DNA from: an uncultured Bacilli bacterium
GTDB lineage: Bacteria; Bacillota_I; Bacilli_A; RF39; UBA660
Assembly: GCA_944332375.1 (NCBI GenBank)
Contig: CALVJU010000002.1
Coordinates: forward strand, 1 to 11,743
DNA: 11,743 bases
Direction: 5' to 3'
Shown: positions 5,133-11,743 of the stretch, piece after piece
How the letters are laid out: each line of letters opens with the position of its first letter
Position numbering within the stretch: the stretch's first letter is position 1
The notes under the pieces: generated by a model
Database searches by the model: none
What the model was told of the DNA's origin: nothing
The model's input: only the letters and a program-made list of their open reading frames with translations
Program-made: the position numbers and the translations under genes

Positions 5133-5147
5133 AAAAGGTGTTATAAC
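5119..5147 (+). promoter_or_regulatory. Sigma-A promoter of htpG
   Basis: TTGACA (5119-5124), a 17-base spacer and TATAAC (5142-5147) match consensus at 11 of 12 positions. Start is expected near 5154, giving a leader of about 17 bases. The -35 is inside the CIRCE element. Confidence 0.88.
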
Positions 5148-5170
5148 TATACTTGGAGATGGTGGAAAAA

Positions 5171-7057
5171 ATGAAAAAGAAAGCATTTAAATCAGAATCA
5201 AAACGTTTATTAGATTTGATGATTAATTCTATTTATACAAATAAAGAAATATTCTTAAGAGAGTTAATTTCTAATGCAAGTGATGCTCTTGATAAATTAT
5301 ATTATCAATCATTAACGGACAAGAAGTTAAAAGTAAAAAGGGAAGAATTAGAGATCAATATCACATATGATAAAGAGAATCGTATTTTAACCATTGAAGA
5401 CAATGGAATTGGTATGACGGAAGAAGAGTTAGAACATAACTTAGGAACCATTGCTCAAAGTGGATCTTTGAAGTTTAAAGAGAATCTGTCAAAACAAGAT
5501 AAAATTGATATTATTGGACAGTTTGGTGTTGGATTTTATTCTGCTTTTATGGTAAGTGATTGCATCGAAGTAACAACCAAATCTGCTACTGCCAAAGAAA
5601 AAAATGGATGGCATTGGATTTCAACAGGAGTAGATGGATACAGTATTGAAGAGTGTGATAAGAAAACATGTGGAACAAAAATCTCTCTTCATCTAAAACC
5701 AGATACAGAAGATGAAAACTATAGCCAATACTTAGAAGAATATGAATTAAAAGAATTGATTAAAAAATATTCTGATTACATTCGTTACCCAATTAAAATG
5801 AAAGTAACAAAACAAGTATTAAAAGATCAAGAAAAGAATGAATATGAGGAGAAAGAAGAAATTGAAACAATTAATAGTATGATTCCTCTTTGGAAGAGAA
5901 ACCCAAAAGAGGTTACGGAAGAAGATTACAATCATTTCTACATGGATAAATTTAATGACTTTGATAAACCATTAAAAGTAATTACTACTTCTGTAGAGGG
6001 ACTTTGTTCTTATAAAGGACTTCTATTTATTCCAAGTCATGCTCCTTATGATTTCTATACAAAAGATTATGAAAAGGGACTGAGTCTATATGCCAGTGGG
6101 GTATTGATTATGGAGAAGTGTTCTGACTTATTACCAGATTACTTTAGTTTTGTAAAAGGAGTAGTAGATACTGAAGATTTATCTTTAAATATTTCCAGAG
6201 AGATGTTACAAAAATCAAAGAGTCTTAACTTAATTGCGAAAAATATTGAATCTAAAATTCGTAAAGAACTCGAAACCATGTTAAAAGAAGATCGCGAAAC
6301 TTATGAATCATTCTTCAATACATTTGGAATGCAACTAAAGTATGGGGTATATGATAATTATGGAAGAGATAAAGATAAGTTACAAGATTTAATCATGTTC
6401 TATTCTTCAAAAAGAGAAAAGCTTGTTACATTAAAAGAATATGTAGAACATATGAAAGAGGGACAAGAGAAGATCTATTATGCGACAGGAAATTCTATTT
6501 CTAAAATAGATTCTTTACCACAGGTAGAACAAGTCAAAGAAAAAGATTATGACATCTTGTATTTAACAGATTATATCGATGAATTTGTATTATCTGCAAT
6601 TCATGAATATGAGAAAAAAGCGTTTGTGAATATTGAAAAAGATGACTTAGATCTTGGAACAGAGGAAGAAAAAGAAGAGACGAAGAAAGTCAATGAAGAG
6701 AATAATGAGATGTTAAAAGAGATGCAGAAAACAATTGAAGAAGTTCAAGAAGTAAGATTCACGAATAAATTAAAATCTCATCCTGTTTGTTTGACGAGTG
6801 TTGGAGAGATTTCTATTGAGATGCAGAAAGTATTTGAAGCAATGCCAAATACACCAAATATGAAGGCACAGACGGTATTAGAGATCAATGAGAAACATCC
6901 AATTGTGAATAAATTAAAAGACCTTTATCAAAATGATAAAGAGACATTTGAAAAATATACCAAAATACTATATAGTGAAGCAAGAATGATCGCAGGATTA
7001 CCAATAGAAAATCCAACCGAAGTTTCTAATTTAATCTGTGATGTGATTGCAAAATAG
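5171..7057 (+). CDS. htpG: HtpG, Hsp90-family ATP-dependent chaperone
   Basis: From ATG at 5171 the protein has 628 residues, matching the family's usual length (B. subtilis 626). The frame is open to a TTG at 5153, but that lies at the predicted transcription start, while the ATG follows GGTGG and the MKKKAFKSESKRLL opening matches other HtpG proteins. The GHKL ATPase domain shows ELISNASDALDKL (about 31-43, catalytic Glu and Mg-binding Asn), DNGIGM (77-82), the lid and GQFGVGF (116-122). The middle domain and the C-terminal dimerisation domain follow, with an acidic coiled-coil-like stretch near residues 490-530. It acts as a cytosolic homodimer that remodels client proteins. The promoter is overlapped by CIRCE, so heat-shock control by HrcA is predicted. 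In B. subtilis htpG is not under HrcA, so this wiring differs. Confidence 0.98.
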   Translation: MKKKAFKSESKRLLDLMINSIYTNKEIFLRELISNASDALDKLYYQSLTDKKLKVKREELEINITYDKENRILTIEDNGIGMTEEELEHNLGTIAQSGSLKFKENLSKQDKIDIIGQFGVGFYSAFMVSDCIEVTTKSATAKEKNGWHWISTGVDGYSIEECDKKTCGTKISLHLKPDTEDENYSQYLEEYELKELIKKYSDYIRYPIKMKVTKQVLKDQEKNEYEEKEEIETINSMIPLWKRNPKEVTEEDYNHFYMDKFNDFDKPLKVITTSVEGLCSYKGLLFIPSHAPYDFYTKDYEKGLSLYASGVLIMEKCSDLLPDYFSFVKGVVDTEDLSLNISREMLQKSKSLNLIAKNIESKIRKELETMLKEDRETYESFFNTFGMQLKYGVYDNYGRDKDKLQDLIMFYSSKREKLVTLKEYVEHMKEGQEKIYYATGNSISKIDSLPQVEQVKEKDYDILYLTDYIDEFVLSAIHEYEKKAFVNIEKDDLDLGTEEEKEETKKVNEENNEMLKEMQKTIEEVQEVRFTNKLKSHPVCLTSVGEISIEMQKVFEAMPNTPNMKAQTVLEINEKHPIVNKLKDLYQNDKETFEKYTKILYSEARMIAGLPIENPTEVSNLICDVIAK

Positions 7058-7078
7058 GGGAGTTTCCTCTATTTTTTT
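7052..7078 (+). terminator. Terminator of htpG
   Basis: AAATAGGGGA, loop GTT and TCCTCTATTT form a 10-bp stem with one G-U pair, followed by T bases to 7078. The stem includes the TAG stop codon, so stop and terminator overlap. Confidence 0.9.
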
Positions 7079-7122
7079 GCGTTCTATTTCTGGAAAAAGC
7101 ATAAAATATCATAGATGAAGTA

Positions 7123-7151
7123 TTGCACTAAGAATAAATATTTGATATAAT
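7123..7151 (+). promoter_or_regulatory. Sigma-A promoter of tRNA-Cys
   Basis: TTGCAC (7123-7128), a 17-base spacer and a perfect TATAAT (7146-7151) preceded by TGA, an extended -10. Start is expected near 7158, about 13 bases before the tRNA. Confidence 0.85.
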
Positions 7152-7170
7152 CTAATTGTCCTTTCAATAT

Positions 7171-7244
7171 GGGCTCGTAGCCAAGTGGTAAGGCATGGGA
7201 CTGCAACTCCCTGATCGCTGGTTCAAATCCGGTCGGGCCCTCCA
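7171..7244 (+). tRNA. tRNA-Cys (anticodon GCA), CCA encoded
   Basis: A complete cloverleaf. Acceptor GGGCTCG pairs with CGGGCCC, the anticodon stem GGGA/TCCC encloses a loop with GCA, and the T loop is TTCAAAT. Discriminator base U73, an identity element of tRNA-Cys, is followed by encoded CCA. The D loop is short, giving 74 bases including CCA. Confidence 0.97.
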
Positions 7245-7276
7245 AATTATAAAAAAGTCGATAGACTTCAAGATAG

Positions 7277-7303
7277 AAATCGATTCTTATGAGTCGATTT
7301 TTT
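7277..7303 (+). terminator. Terminator of tRNA-Cys
   Basis: AAATCGATTC, loop TTAT and GAGTCGATTT form a 10-bp stem with one G-U pair, continuing into T bases. A smaller hairpin (AAGTC-GATA-GACTT, 7255-7268) lies between the tRNA and this terminator and shares AGTCGAT with the terminator's right arm. Confidence 0.85.
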
Positions 7304-7538
7304 GTTTGTTAGAAAAGAATCAGTAATATTTGATAATTAAATAGAAGATAGAAATTAGTAAAAATTACAAAGAAAGATAAATTTAATGGTCAAAACTAAA
7401 AGGGACGAAAATATACGAAAAGTAGAAATGATTATAGATAATAAAATTGTTATTAAATCCAAAAATAAGTTGTGGGATAAAATACTAAACCTAAAGGGGT
7501 AAGTGATTTTTATAAACACTTAACCAATCAAGAATAAT
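7304..7538. other. AT-rich intergenic stretch without a supported gene
   Basis: Between the tRNA-Cys terminator and the next operon there is no convincing gene. A 38-codon frame (7386-7502, plus) starts with ATG but has only a weak purine stretch upstream and no recognisable motif; it could be a remnant. An imperfect inverted repeat (7497-7525, TAAGTG/CACTTA with outer GG/CC) spans its end and lacks a U-run. Confidence 0.4.
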
Positions 7539-7563
7539 AAAAAACGATTCATTAACATGAATC
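7539..7563 (-). terminator. Terminator of the transglutaminase-like operon
   Basis: On the minus strand GATTCAT, loop GTTA and ATGAATC form a 7-bp stem (7546-7563), then G and TTTTTT (7539-7544). It overlaps the TGA of the 74-residue protein, so it ends the two-gene transcript right at the stop. Confidence 0.8.
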
Positions 7564-7786
7564 ATCTTTCATTTTGACTTATTAATTGAGTATAAACATT
7601 TTTTATTTCGTTTTCTGGTATTTGTAAATCCCTTAATATTGAATATGCATATTCAATACTCATATTTAAGAAACAATCTTTTTGAATTAATATATCTTTA
7701 ATCAACTTGTATTTCTTTAATTCTTCATAATTTTCTTTATTTGCTTCTATATGTTTTTCAGTAATAATTTTAAGTTTATCTATCAT
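7562..7786 (-). CDS. Small helical protein coupled to the transglutaminase-like gene
   Basis: A 74-residue, Lys/Glu-rich protein predicted to be mostly helical. The first 35 residues are strongly charged (IDKLKIITEKHIEANKENYE) and the rest is amphipathic. There is no signal peptide, membrane segment or known motif. Its ATG overlaps the TGA of the upstream gene as ATGA, so translation is coupled and the two proteins are probably made together. The terminator at the stop ends the operon. A partner, chaperone or inhibitor of the transglutaminase-like protein is one possible reading, but that is inference from gene order only. I do not recognise the family. Confidence 0.8.
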   Translation of the reverse strand: MIDKLKIITEKHIEANKENYEELKKYKLIKDILIQKDCFLNMSIEYAYSILRDLQIPENEIKNVYTQLISQNER

Positions 7787-9513
7787 TTTTTCGTTCCTCC
7801 ATTTTCAATAATACCAGGAATTCTTGGATCGCCTTTTTCAACATACTCAAGTTTACCATCATTAAATCCAGTTTGTAATTCTTCTTTTGTAATAGGGACA
7901 AGCACATGATTAGGATTAAAATAATAATAAACATTAAATTCAGGATTTTCTTCAAAACTTTGACTATTTAATGTAAATATAGCACTAGCCATAGCAACTT
8001 TTCCTTCTTCGAATGGTTCATTATTCCTTACTATTGTTACGCCAATATTATTCTTTCTTTGTTCTTCGGTAAATAAAATTTTTCTTAATTGCAATACGTA
8101 TGATAATGAATCAATTCCAATCATTCCAGTTGAATTCACTTTACTAACTAGAATTGATAGTCTTTCATTTAAACTAATATCTTGAATGTTGTTTGTCATA
8201 TGTGAATATTCTTCTAATAACTCATCTAATGTTTGGATATGTTCAACTTGTTTACTTTCGCTCAAACTTTTCTCTTGTTGAGCAACTAATTGATACATTT
8301 TTGTTAATGCTTGTTTAAATTCTTGTTGTGTTTGTTGATTCTTATTAATGCACTTTAATCCAACTAATGGTTGATTAAGTTTTGCTTGCATAATATCTCC
8401 TTGAAGTATAGAAGTAACTGAATCAGCACTTACCAAAAATTTATCTGCTCTAAATTCTAAGTTTGCGTGTCCAGCTCCATATGCTTCTCCGACCATATTT
8501 TTATAATTACTACTAAAATGAATACCCAGTTGATTTAACAATTTTGAATATATTAAATTAAATTCAAAGCATACAACTTTATTATTTTCTAGTGTAACTG
8601 ATGAAATATAATCCGTACTCTTATGTTTTTCTGTAGCAACACCTTTCTGATTAACCGCATAATATTCTTCATCATAAGTCAGTAACTTACACATTTTTAT
8701 ATAAATATAAATTGCTTTTTCTAAATCAGTAGTATTTTCAGGAATTCCTGAAATAATTTCATGTTCTAAACTACTATCTATTTTGATGTTTTGATATTTA
8801 GTATCAGTTGTTGTTAAATGTTTATTTATAGCTTGTAAATCTATTTTTTGTAATGATCCAATATCCCTATAACGATTAGCAACAACATCAGGCATTAAAT
8901 ATTCTTCAAATGCATTATTTTCCTTAAAAAATTTAAAAGAAGCATAAATAAAATATTCCTTAGGTATTCCATTTATTTCTTTTATATCAATACTTGAACA
9001 TAAATTATCAAATTGTTCATTAGGTAATTGCATTAAAGAAATTAATTGTTCAGTAGGAATAGAATACTTATTTCCATCAATATCTATATTATAATTATTT
9101 CCTTTATGTTTTTCTAAAAATTTTTCAAATGAGATACTATTTTTTAAACTATCAAATTTTTGTTGCTCGTCAGGTTGCAATACAATTTGTCCAGATGATA
9201 TTAATTGCTCTAAAGCTTTTATAATTGTGCTTTTTTTATAGTAAATTAAGCCTCCTGTATCTCCACCTATAATATAAGAAACTGCAAAGTTATCTATATC
9301 ACCATTAAAGTATCTTGAAGCATATTCAAAATAAAAATCATTATTTAAAATTCTTTTTAAAAATTCTATTGATACATTTTCAGAATTAACCTTAACTTTT
9401 TCGCTATTCCTTAATTGTTCTACATCCTCTCTTGTTGTAAATAATGTAAATTCTGCACTTTTTCTTAAATATGGATATTTTTCCATCAATTGTTCAACTG
9501 TTAACTCTTCCAT
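7783..9513 (-). CDS. Large protein with a transglutaminase-like (papain-fold) domain
   Basis: This 576-residue protein has ATG five bases after a perfect AGGAGG. The central part (about 260-370) has the order and spacing of a transglutaminase/papain-like core. LEKAIYIYIKMCKLLTYD is the leading helix, C315 (VVCFEF) is the candidate nucleophile at a helix start, H349 is in AGHANLEF and D364 in FLVSADS completes the triad. The flanks, residues 1-250 and 380-576, are not recognised; the C-terminus ends with a VPITKEELQTGF stretch and GDPRIPGIIE. There is no signal peptide or membrane segment, so it should stay in the cytosol. It could be a thiol protease, a transamidase or a catalytic fold used differently. 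A sigma-A promoter lies upstream, and the 74-residue gene follows with an ATGA overlap. Confidence 0.75.
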   Translation of the reverse strand: MEELTVEQLMEKYPYLRKSAEFTLFTTREDVEQLRNSEKVKVNSENVSIEFLKRILNNDFYFEYASRYFNGDIDNFAVSYIIGGDTGGLIYYKKSTIIKALEQLISSGQIVLQPDEQQKFDSLKNSISFEKFLEKHKGNNYNIDIDGNKYSIPTEQLISLMQLPNEQFDNLCSSIDIKEINGIPKEYFIYASFKFFKENNAFEEYLMPDVVANRYRDIGSLQKIDLQAINKHLTTTDTKYQNIKIDSSLEHEIISGIPENTTDLEKAIYIYIKMCKLLTYDEEYYAVNQKGVATEKHKSTDYISSVTLENNKVVCFEFNLIYSKLLNQLGIHFSSNYKNMVGEAYGAGHANLEFRADKFLVSADSVTSILQGDIMQAKLNQPLVGLKCINKNQQTQQEFKQALTKMYQLVAQQEKSLSESKQVEHIQTLDELLEEYSHMTNNIQDISLNERLSILVSKVNSTGMIGIDSLSYVLQLRKILFTEEQRKNNIGVTIVRNNEPFEEGKVAMASAIFTLNSQSFEENPEFNVYYYFNPNHVLVPITKEELQTGFNDGKLEYVEKGDPRIPGIIENGGTKK

Positions 9514-9553
9514 TATAACCTCCTATTTTTAACTTTATATATTTTACAATTCC

Positions 9554-9583
9554 ATTTTATCATTTTAATCATAAAATTTTCAA
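9554..9583 (-). promoter_or_regulatory. Sigma-A promoter of the transglutaminase-like operon
   Basis: On the minus strand TTGAAA (9578-9583), an 18-base spacer and TAAAAT (9554-9559) preceded by TGA, an extended -10. The leader would be about 34 bases and includes AGGAGG. Confidence 0.65.
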
Positions 9584-9633
9584 TAATTATTTTATTTTAT
9601 CTATTGCACTATTAAAACATTGTAAAAAGTAGT

Positions 9634-9639
9634 ATAATA
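9634..9639 (+). promoter_or_regulatory. -10 box of the GNAT gene
   Basis: A perfect TATAAT lies in AGTAGTATAATATAG, about 46 bases before the ATG. No good -35 box is found at 16-18 bases; TTAAAA slightly too close is the best candidate. The promoter is therefore tentative. It diverges from the transglutaminase-like operon. Confidence 0.45.
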
Positions 9640-9685
9640 TAGAATATAAAAGCGATTACAATATCTTAAGTTTAGAGGTGAGAAT

Positions 9686-10216
9686 ATGATAAAGTTAATA
9701 GATGGCGAGGAAAGATATTTAGATGAGTATAAAGAAGCATATAATTTATCTGTTGAAAAAATAAAAGAAGGGTTGATAAAGAAACATGATCTAATGTTTC
9801 TTAATCCTGATGAAATAGATATTATACAAAAAATGAAAGATAGTAGAGATAGAACTAAATTAAAACCTAATTACGTTCCATCTTATGATTATTTTATAGT
9901 TGATGGTGACAAATTTATAGGGCGAATTAGTATTCGAACTGAACTAACTCCTAAACTTTTGCAATTTGGTGGAAATATTGGTTATGGTATTCATCCAAAA
10001 TATTGGAAACAGGGTTATGGAACAATGGCTTTAAAATTAGGATTAGAAAAAGCCAAAGAAATAGGTTTAAAAGATAAAGTATTAATTACTTGTGATGATG
10101 ATAATATAGGATCTTATAAAATTATTGAGAAAAATGGTGGAATTTTAGAAAATAAAATTGAAAATACAGATGATGATGAGGTCTTTCTGACTAGAAGATA
10201 TTGGGTTAAATTATGA
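9686..10216 (+). CDS. GNAT-family N-acetyltransferase
   Basis: This 176-residue protein has a GNAT core. A strand with GNIGYGIHPKYW (about 96-107) leads to the acetyl-CoA pyrophosphate loop KQGYGT (108-113, the Q/RxxGxG/A motif) and its following helix (MALKLGLEKAKEIG). The C-terminal motif B region has CDDDNIGSYKIIEKNGG with the family's N-x-x-S/A pattern. The N-terminal 80 residues, including KPNYVPSYDYFIVDGDKFIG, resemble small-molecule or protein-side-chain acetylating GNATs such as YkwB-type relatives, but the substrate cannot be named. The ATG follows AGAGGTG at six bases. It is monocistronic, divergent from the transglutaminase-like operon, and ended by a strong terminator 55 bases after the stop. 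Confidence 0.88.
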   Translation: MIKLIDGEERYLDEYKEAYNLSVEKIKEGLIKKHDLMFLNPDEIDIIQKMKDSRDRTKLKPNYVPSYDYFIVDGDKFIGRISIRTELTPKLLQFGGNIGYGIHPKYWKQGYGTMALKLGLEKAKEIGLKDKVLITCDDDNIGSYKIIEKNGGILENKIENTDDDEVFLTRRYWVKL

Positions 10217-10271
10217 GAAGTATGCTGAAAAAGGTTGCGGATAACTACAACTCTCACTCCATGAAGATATC

Positions 10272-10302
10272 AAGAAAGTCTATGATTAGATTTTCTTTTT
10301 TT
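10272..10302 (+). terminator. Terminator of the GNAT gene
   Basis: AAGAAAGTCTA, loop TGAT and TAGATTTTCTT form an 11-bp stem with one G-U pair, followed by five more T bases. It lies 55 bases past the stop and also argues against a 52-codon plus-strand frame that would run through it. Confidence 0.88.
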
Positions 10303-10303
10303 G

Positions 10304-10341
10304 TTGATTGTATTTTTGGATGGTTTTATAAAAAGATAAGA
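10304..10341 (+). repeat. Imperfect direct repeat, copy A
   Basis: TTGATTGTATT begins a 38-base segment that matches copy B (10477-10514) at 32 of 38 positions by eye; five of the six differences are transitions. Copies are offset by 173 bases. Confidence 0.7.
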
Positions 10342-10476
10342 CCAAAAAGAACATGGTATATTGAATATGCTTTTCTTTGAACGTTTCGTTTGATTGGGTA
10401 AAATACCAATTGAGATCAAAAAAGATGGACTGGGAAAAGAGTGGTAAACAATAATAACGTTTGTTCTGGTGATTTT

Positions 10477-10514
10477 TTGATTGTATTCTTGAATGATTCT
10501 GTAAACAGATAAGA
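10477..10514 (+). repeat. Imperfect direct repeat, copy B
   Basis: The second copy of the 38-base segment at 10304-10341, in the same orientation. Weaker similarity continues for about 15-20 bases beyond it (CCAAA and TGG blocks), so the duplication was probably longer and has decayed. Confidence 0.7.
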
Positions 10515-10545
10515 AATCCAAATAATGTGGGTAGAGTAATGTATG

Positions 10546-10585
10546 AAAAAGACAATGACTTTGAGAAATAAGTCATTGTCTTTTT
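10546..10585. terminator. Strong bidirectional terminator
   Basis: A perfect 16-bp stem (10546-10561 with 10570-10585) begins with A5 and ends with T5, around an eight-base loop. It works on either strand. On the minus strand it ends the Cys-rich gene, whose stop is 20 bases upstream. On the plus strand it stops transcription coming from the repeat region. Confidence 0.92.
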
Positions 10586-10605
10586 AAAATTCATAAAACT
10601 ATAGT

Positions 10606-11616
10606 TTATTCATATTGTTTCATAGTTTTTACTTTTGTGTGTTGATTATTAGTATTTTTTTTCACATCTTGTAAACGATAATCCGTTCCGTCACTCATGA
10701 TAAAGTCAAAGTCTTCGTAAAGCGTTCTATCGATTTTTTCAGCTGTTAATGGCTTTTTTCTGATTCCATATGGAGAAGCAAAATAATATAATTGAAAATT
10801 ATTGATTTTTTCAGCTTCTTCATCTGAGAGAAAACGCATAGGCAATTTCTCAGGTTCGTCTTCATTTGGGCTCCATACATCTCTAAACATAGTATGATCA
10901 TACTGGTGATATAAGTTGAGGATTCCTACTGGTTGATTGTCTCCCACAATTGCAAATTGAATTGGCACATCTCGGCTACTGTCATAACAATCTCTGTTAA
11001 ATTTGCCAGTAGATCTATAAGCAAATTTTCTTGCTTCATAAAAACTAAAAGTGCCATCTACTTTAATTTCCATTTCTAAAACATCTGAATAAAGCTTACC
11101 ATTAAACTTATCACAACATTTACATTTATAACGGAAATCATAGTAACATGATGTTTTTTTAATTGGTACTATATTTTTAAAAATTCTTGGATCTCCCATA
11201 CCATATACAGTATAATTACCAATTTCTTTTGCTTCTTCATCACTTAATTGTTCAGAATAATATTGATACATTGGGCCTCTCATATTCATACCGTTAAGAT
11301 GAGCATCATAATCTCCAATTTCGTAGTCAAAATATGCACTTCTTTGAACGGCATCTCGATTAGGAACACCAATGAAAGCAACAGGCCCTAATTCTTTACA
11401 AAACCCAAAGCCAGCGCTATATCCGGTCAGCTTATTTAATTCTACTACTTGATCATAAGTATATTGTCCTTCTAAAAGAAAATCACCGCAACAACCAATA
11501 GCATCATGTTGAAATGCAAACAATGACTTTCCTACTTTTTCGATATCAAAATCACGATCCGGAAAAACACTTTCAAAAATCTTTTTTACAATTGCTACTT
11601 TTGCCTTGTCAAACAC
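10606..11616 (-). CDS. Unrecognised Cys- and aromatic-rich protein
   Basis: The chosen start is GTG at 11614-11616, because GGAGGTGG lies five bases before it. An ATG at 11629-11631 is in frame but lies at the start of the ribosome binding site. This gives 336 residues with no signal peptide or membrane segment. Cys pairs or clusters stand out: CC at 42-43 (AIGCCGD) and C157, C165, C167, C168 (YKCKCCDKF), which could bind metal. The motif LSDEEAxxI occurs twice, at about 124-132 and 263-271, each followed by N-x-aromatic strands and YG, hinting at an internal duplication. GDPRIFKNI near 140 recalls GDPRIPGII at the end of the transglutaminase-like protein, but this may be chance. No family is recognised. 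A long poly-T tract (plus strand) sits in its upstream region, and a bidirectional terminator follows. Confidence 0.8.
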   Translation of the reverse strand: MFDKAKVAIVKKIFESVFPDRDFDIEKVGKSLFAFQHDAIGCCGDFLLEGQYTYDQVVELNKLTGYSAGFGFCKELGPVAFIGVPNRDAVQRSAYFDYEIGDYDAHLNGMNMRGPMYQYYSEQLSDEEAKEIGNYTVYGMGDPRIFKNIVPIKKTSCYYDFRYKCKCCDKFNGKLYSDVLEMEIKVDGTFSFYEARKFAYRSTGKFNRDCYDSSRDVPIQFAIVGDNQPVGILNLYHQYDHTMFRDVWSPNEDEPEKLPMRFLSDEEAEKINNFQLYYFASPYGIRKKPLTAEKIDRTLYEDFDFIMSDGTDYRLQDVKKNTNNQHTKVKTMKQYE

Positions 11617-11648
11617 AAAACCCACCTCCATAAAATAAACTGTTGTTT

Positions 11649-11691
11649 ACTATACGTTTTTTTTTTTTTTTTTTTTATTTTTTTTCTGCAA
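11649..11691 (-). promoter_or_regulatory. Promoter-like region with a 20-base homopolymer
   Basis: On the minus strand TTGCAG (11686-11691) and TATAGT (11649-11654) are separated by 31 bases made almost wholly of A8, T and A20 (plus-strand T20 at 11657-11676). The spacing is far too long for sigma-A as it stands. The A-tract could serve as an UP-like element for the -10, or its length could switch the promoter. The last 50 bases of the window beyond it show no gene. Confidence 0.4.
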
Positions 11692-11743
11692 AAAAACTTA
11701 AAATTAATTATATAGTAAAATTAGTGTAAATGTATTTTCTTTT

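Larger units (their letters stand above)
10217..10605. other. Gene-poor stretch with a diverged direct repeat
   Basis: After the GNAT terminator I find no intact gene. Frames on both strands are short; two minus-strand frames of 83 and 102 codons lack ribosome binding sites and family motifs, and one begins inside the bidirectional terminator. A 38-base segment occurs twice (10304-10341 and 10477-10514). Read on the minus strand, both copies give similar peptides (LSFYKTIQKYNQ and LSVYRIIQEYNQ), so decayed coding DNA is possible. Confidence 0.45.

Noticed and set aside
7386..7502. 38-codon plus-strand ORF
   Set aside because: Weak ribosome binding site, no promoter or family, and an inverted repeat across its end; kept only as a remark on the intergenic stretch.
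10222..10380. 52-codon plus-strand ORF after the GNAT gene
   Set aside because: A strong intrinsic terminator (10272-10302) lies inside it, and its second half is one copy of the direct repeat.
10270..10594. Two overlapping minus-strand frames (83 and 102 codons)
   Set aside because: One uses a TTG without a ribosome binding site and the other starts downstream of, and reads through, the bidirectional terminator; neither has a recognisable domain.

Overview
The window looks like the chromosome of an AT-rich, endospore-forming, low-GC Gram-positive bacterium (Bacillota, Bacilli-like). The case rests on three mother-cell sporulation genes (SpoIIIAH, GerE and GerM homologues), strong AGGAGG-type ribosome binding sites, U-tailed intrinsic terminators, a CIRCE heat-shock operator and two tRNA genes with encoded CCA. 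TGA is used as a stop and TGG as Trp, so the standard code applies. No species can be named from the sequence alone.

Layout. 1-126 is the 3' end of a plus-strand gene that starts outside the window. 99-305 is a small minus-strand membrane protein. 501-635 holds an apparently undescribed free-standing small RNA gene, with its own sigma-A promoter and terminator, whose 3' end overlaps tail-to-tail with a DUF3800 gene (626-1360, minus). Then come a degenerate J-domain-like protein (1645-2169, minus), a class I SAM methyltransferase (2260-2940, minus) and tRNA-Arg(UCU) (3059-3135, minus).

3179-5038 (minus) is a compact sporulation block in transcription order spoIIIAH, gerE, gerM. Each gene has a plausible mother-cell sigma promoter; the sigma-K-type match in front of gerE is exact. 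In Bacillus, SpoIIIAH and GerM are parts of the SpoIIIA-SpoIIQ channel apparatus at the mother cell/forespore boundary, and GerE is the last transcription factor of the mother-cell cascade. Divergent from this block is htpG (Hsp90), with a sigma-A promoter embedded in a near-consensus CIRCE element, so HrcA repression is predicted. tRNA-Cys(GCA) follows htpG.

7304-11743 looks like accessory DNA. It contains a two-gene operon of a large transglutaminase-like (Cys-His-Asp) protein and a translationally coupled 74-residue protein, a divergent GNAT acetyltransferase, a gene-poor stretch with a diverged direct repeat, and an unrecognised Cys-rich protein whose promoter region contains a 20-base homopolymer tract.

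The observations most worth checking are the small RNA next to DUF3800, the CIRCE control of htpG, the free-standing spoIIIAH beside gerE and gerM with stage-specific promoters, the coupled transglutaminase-like operon and the homopolymer tract upstream of the last gene.
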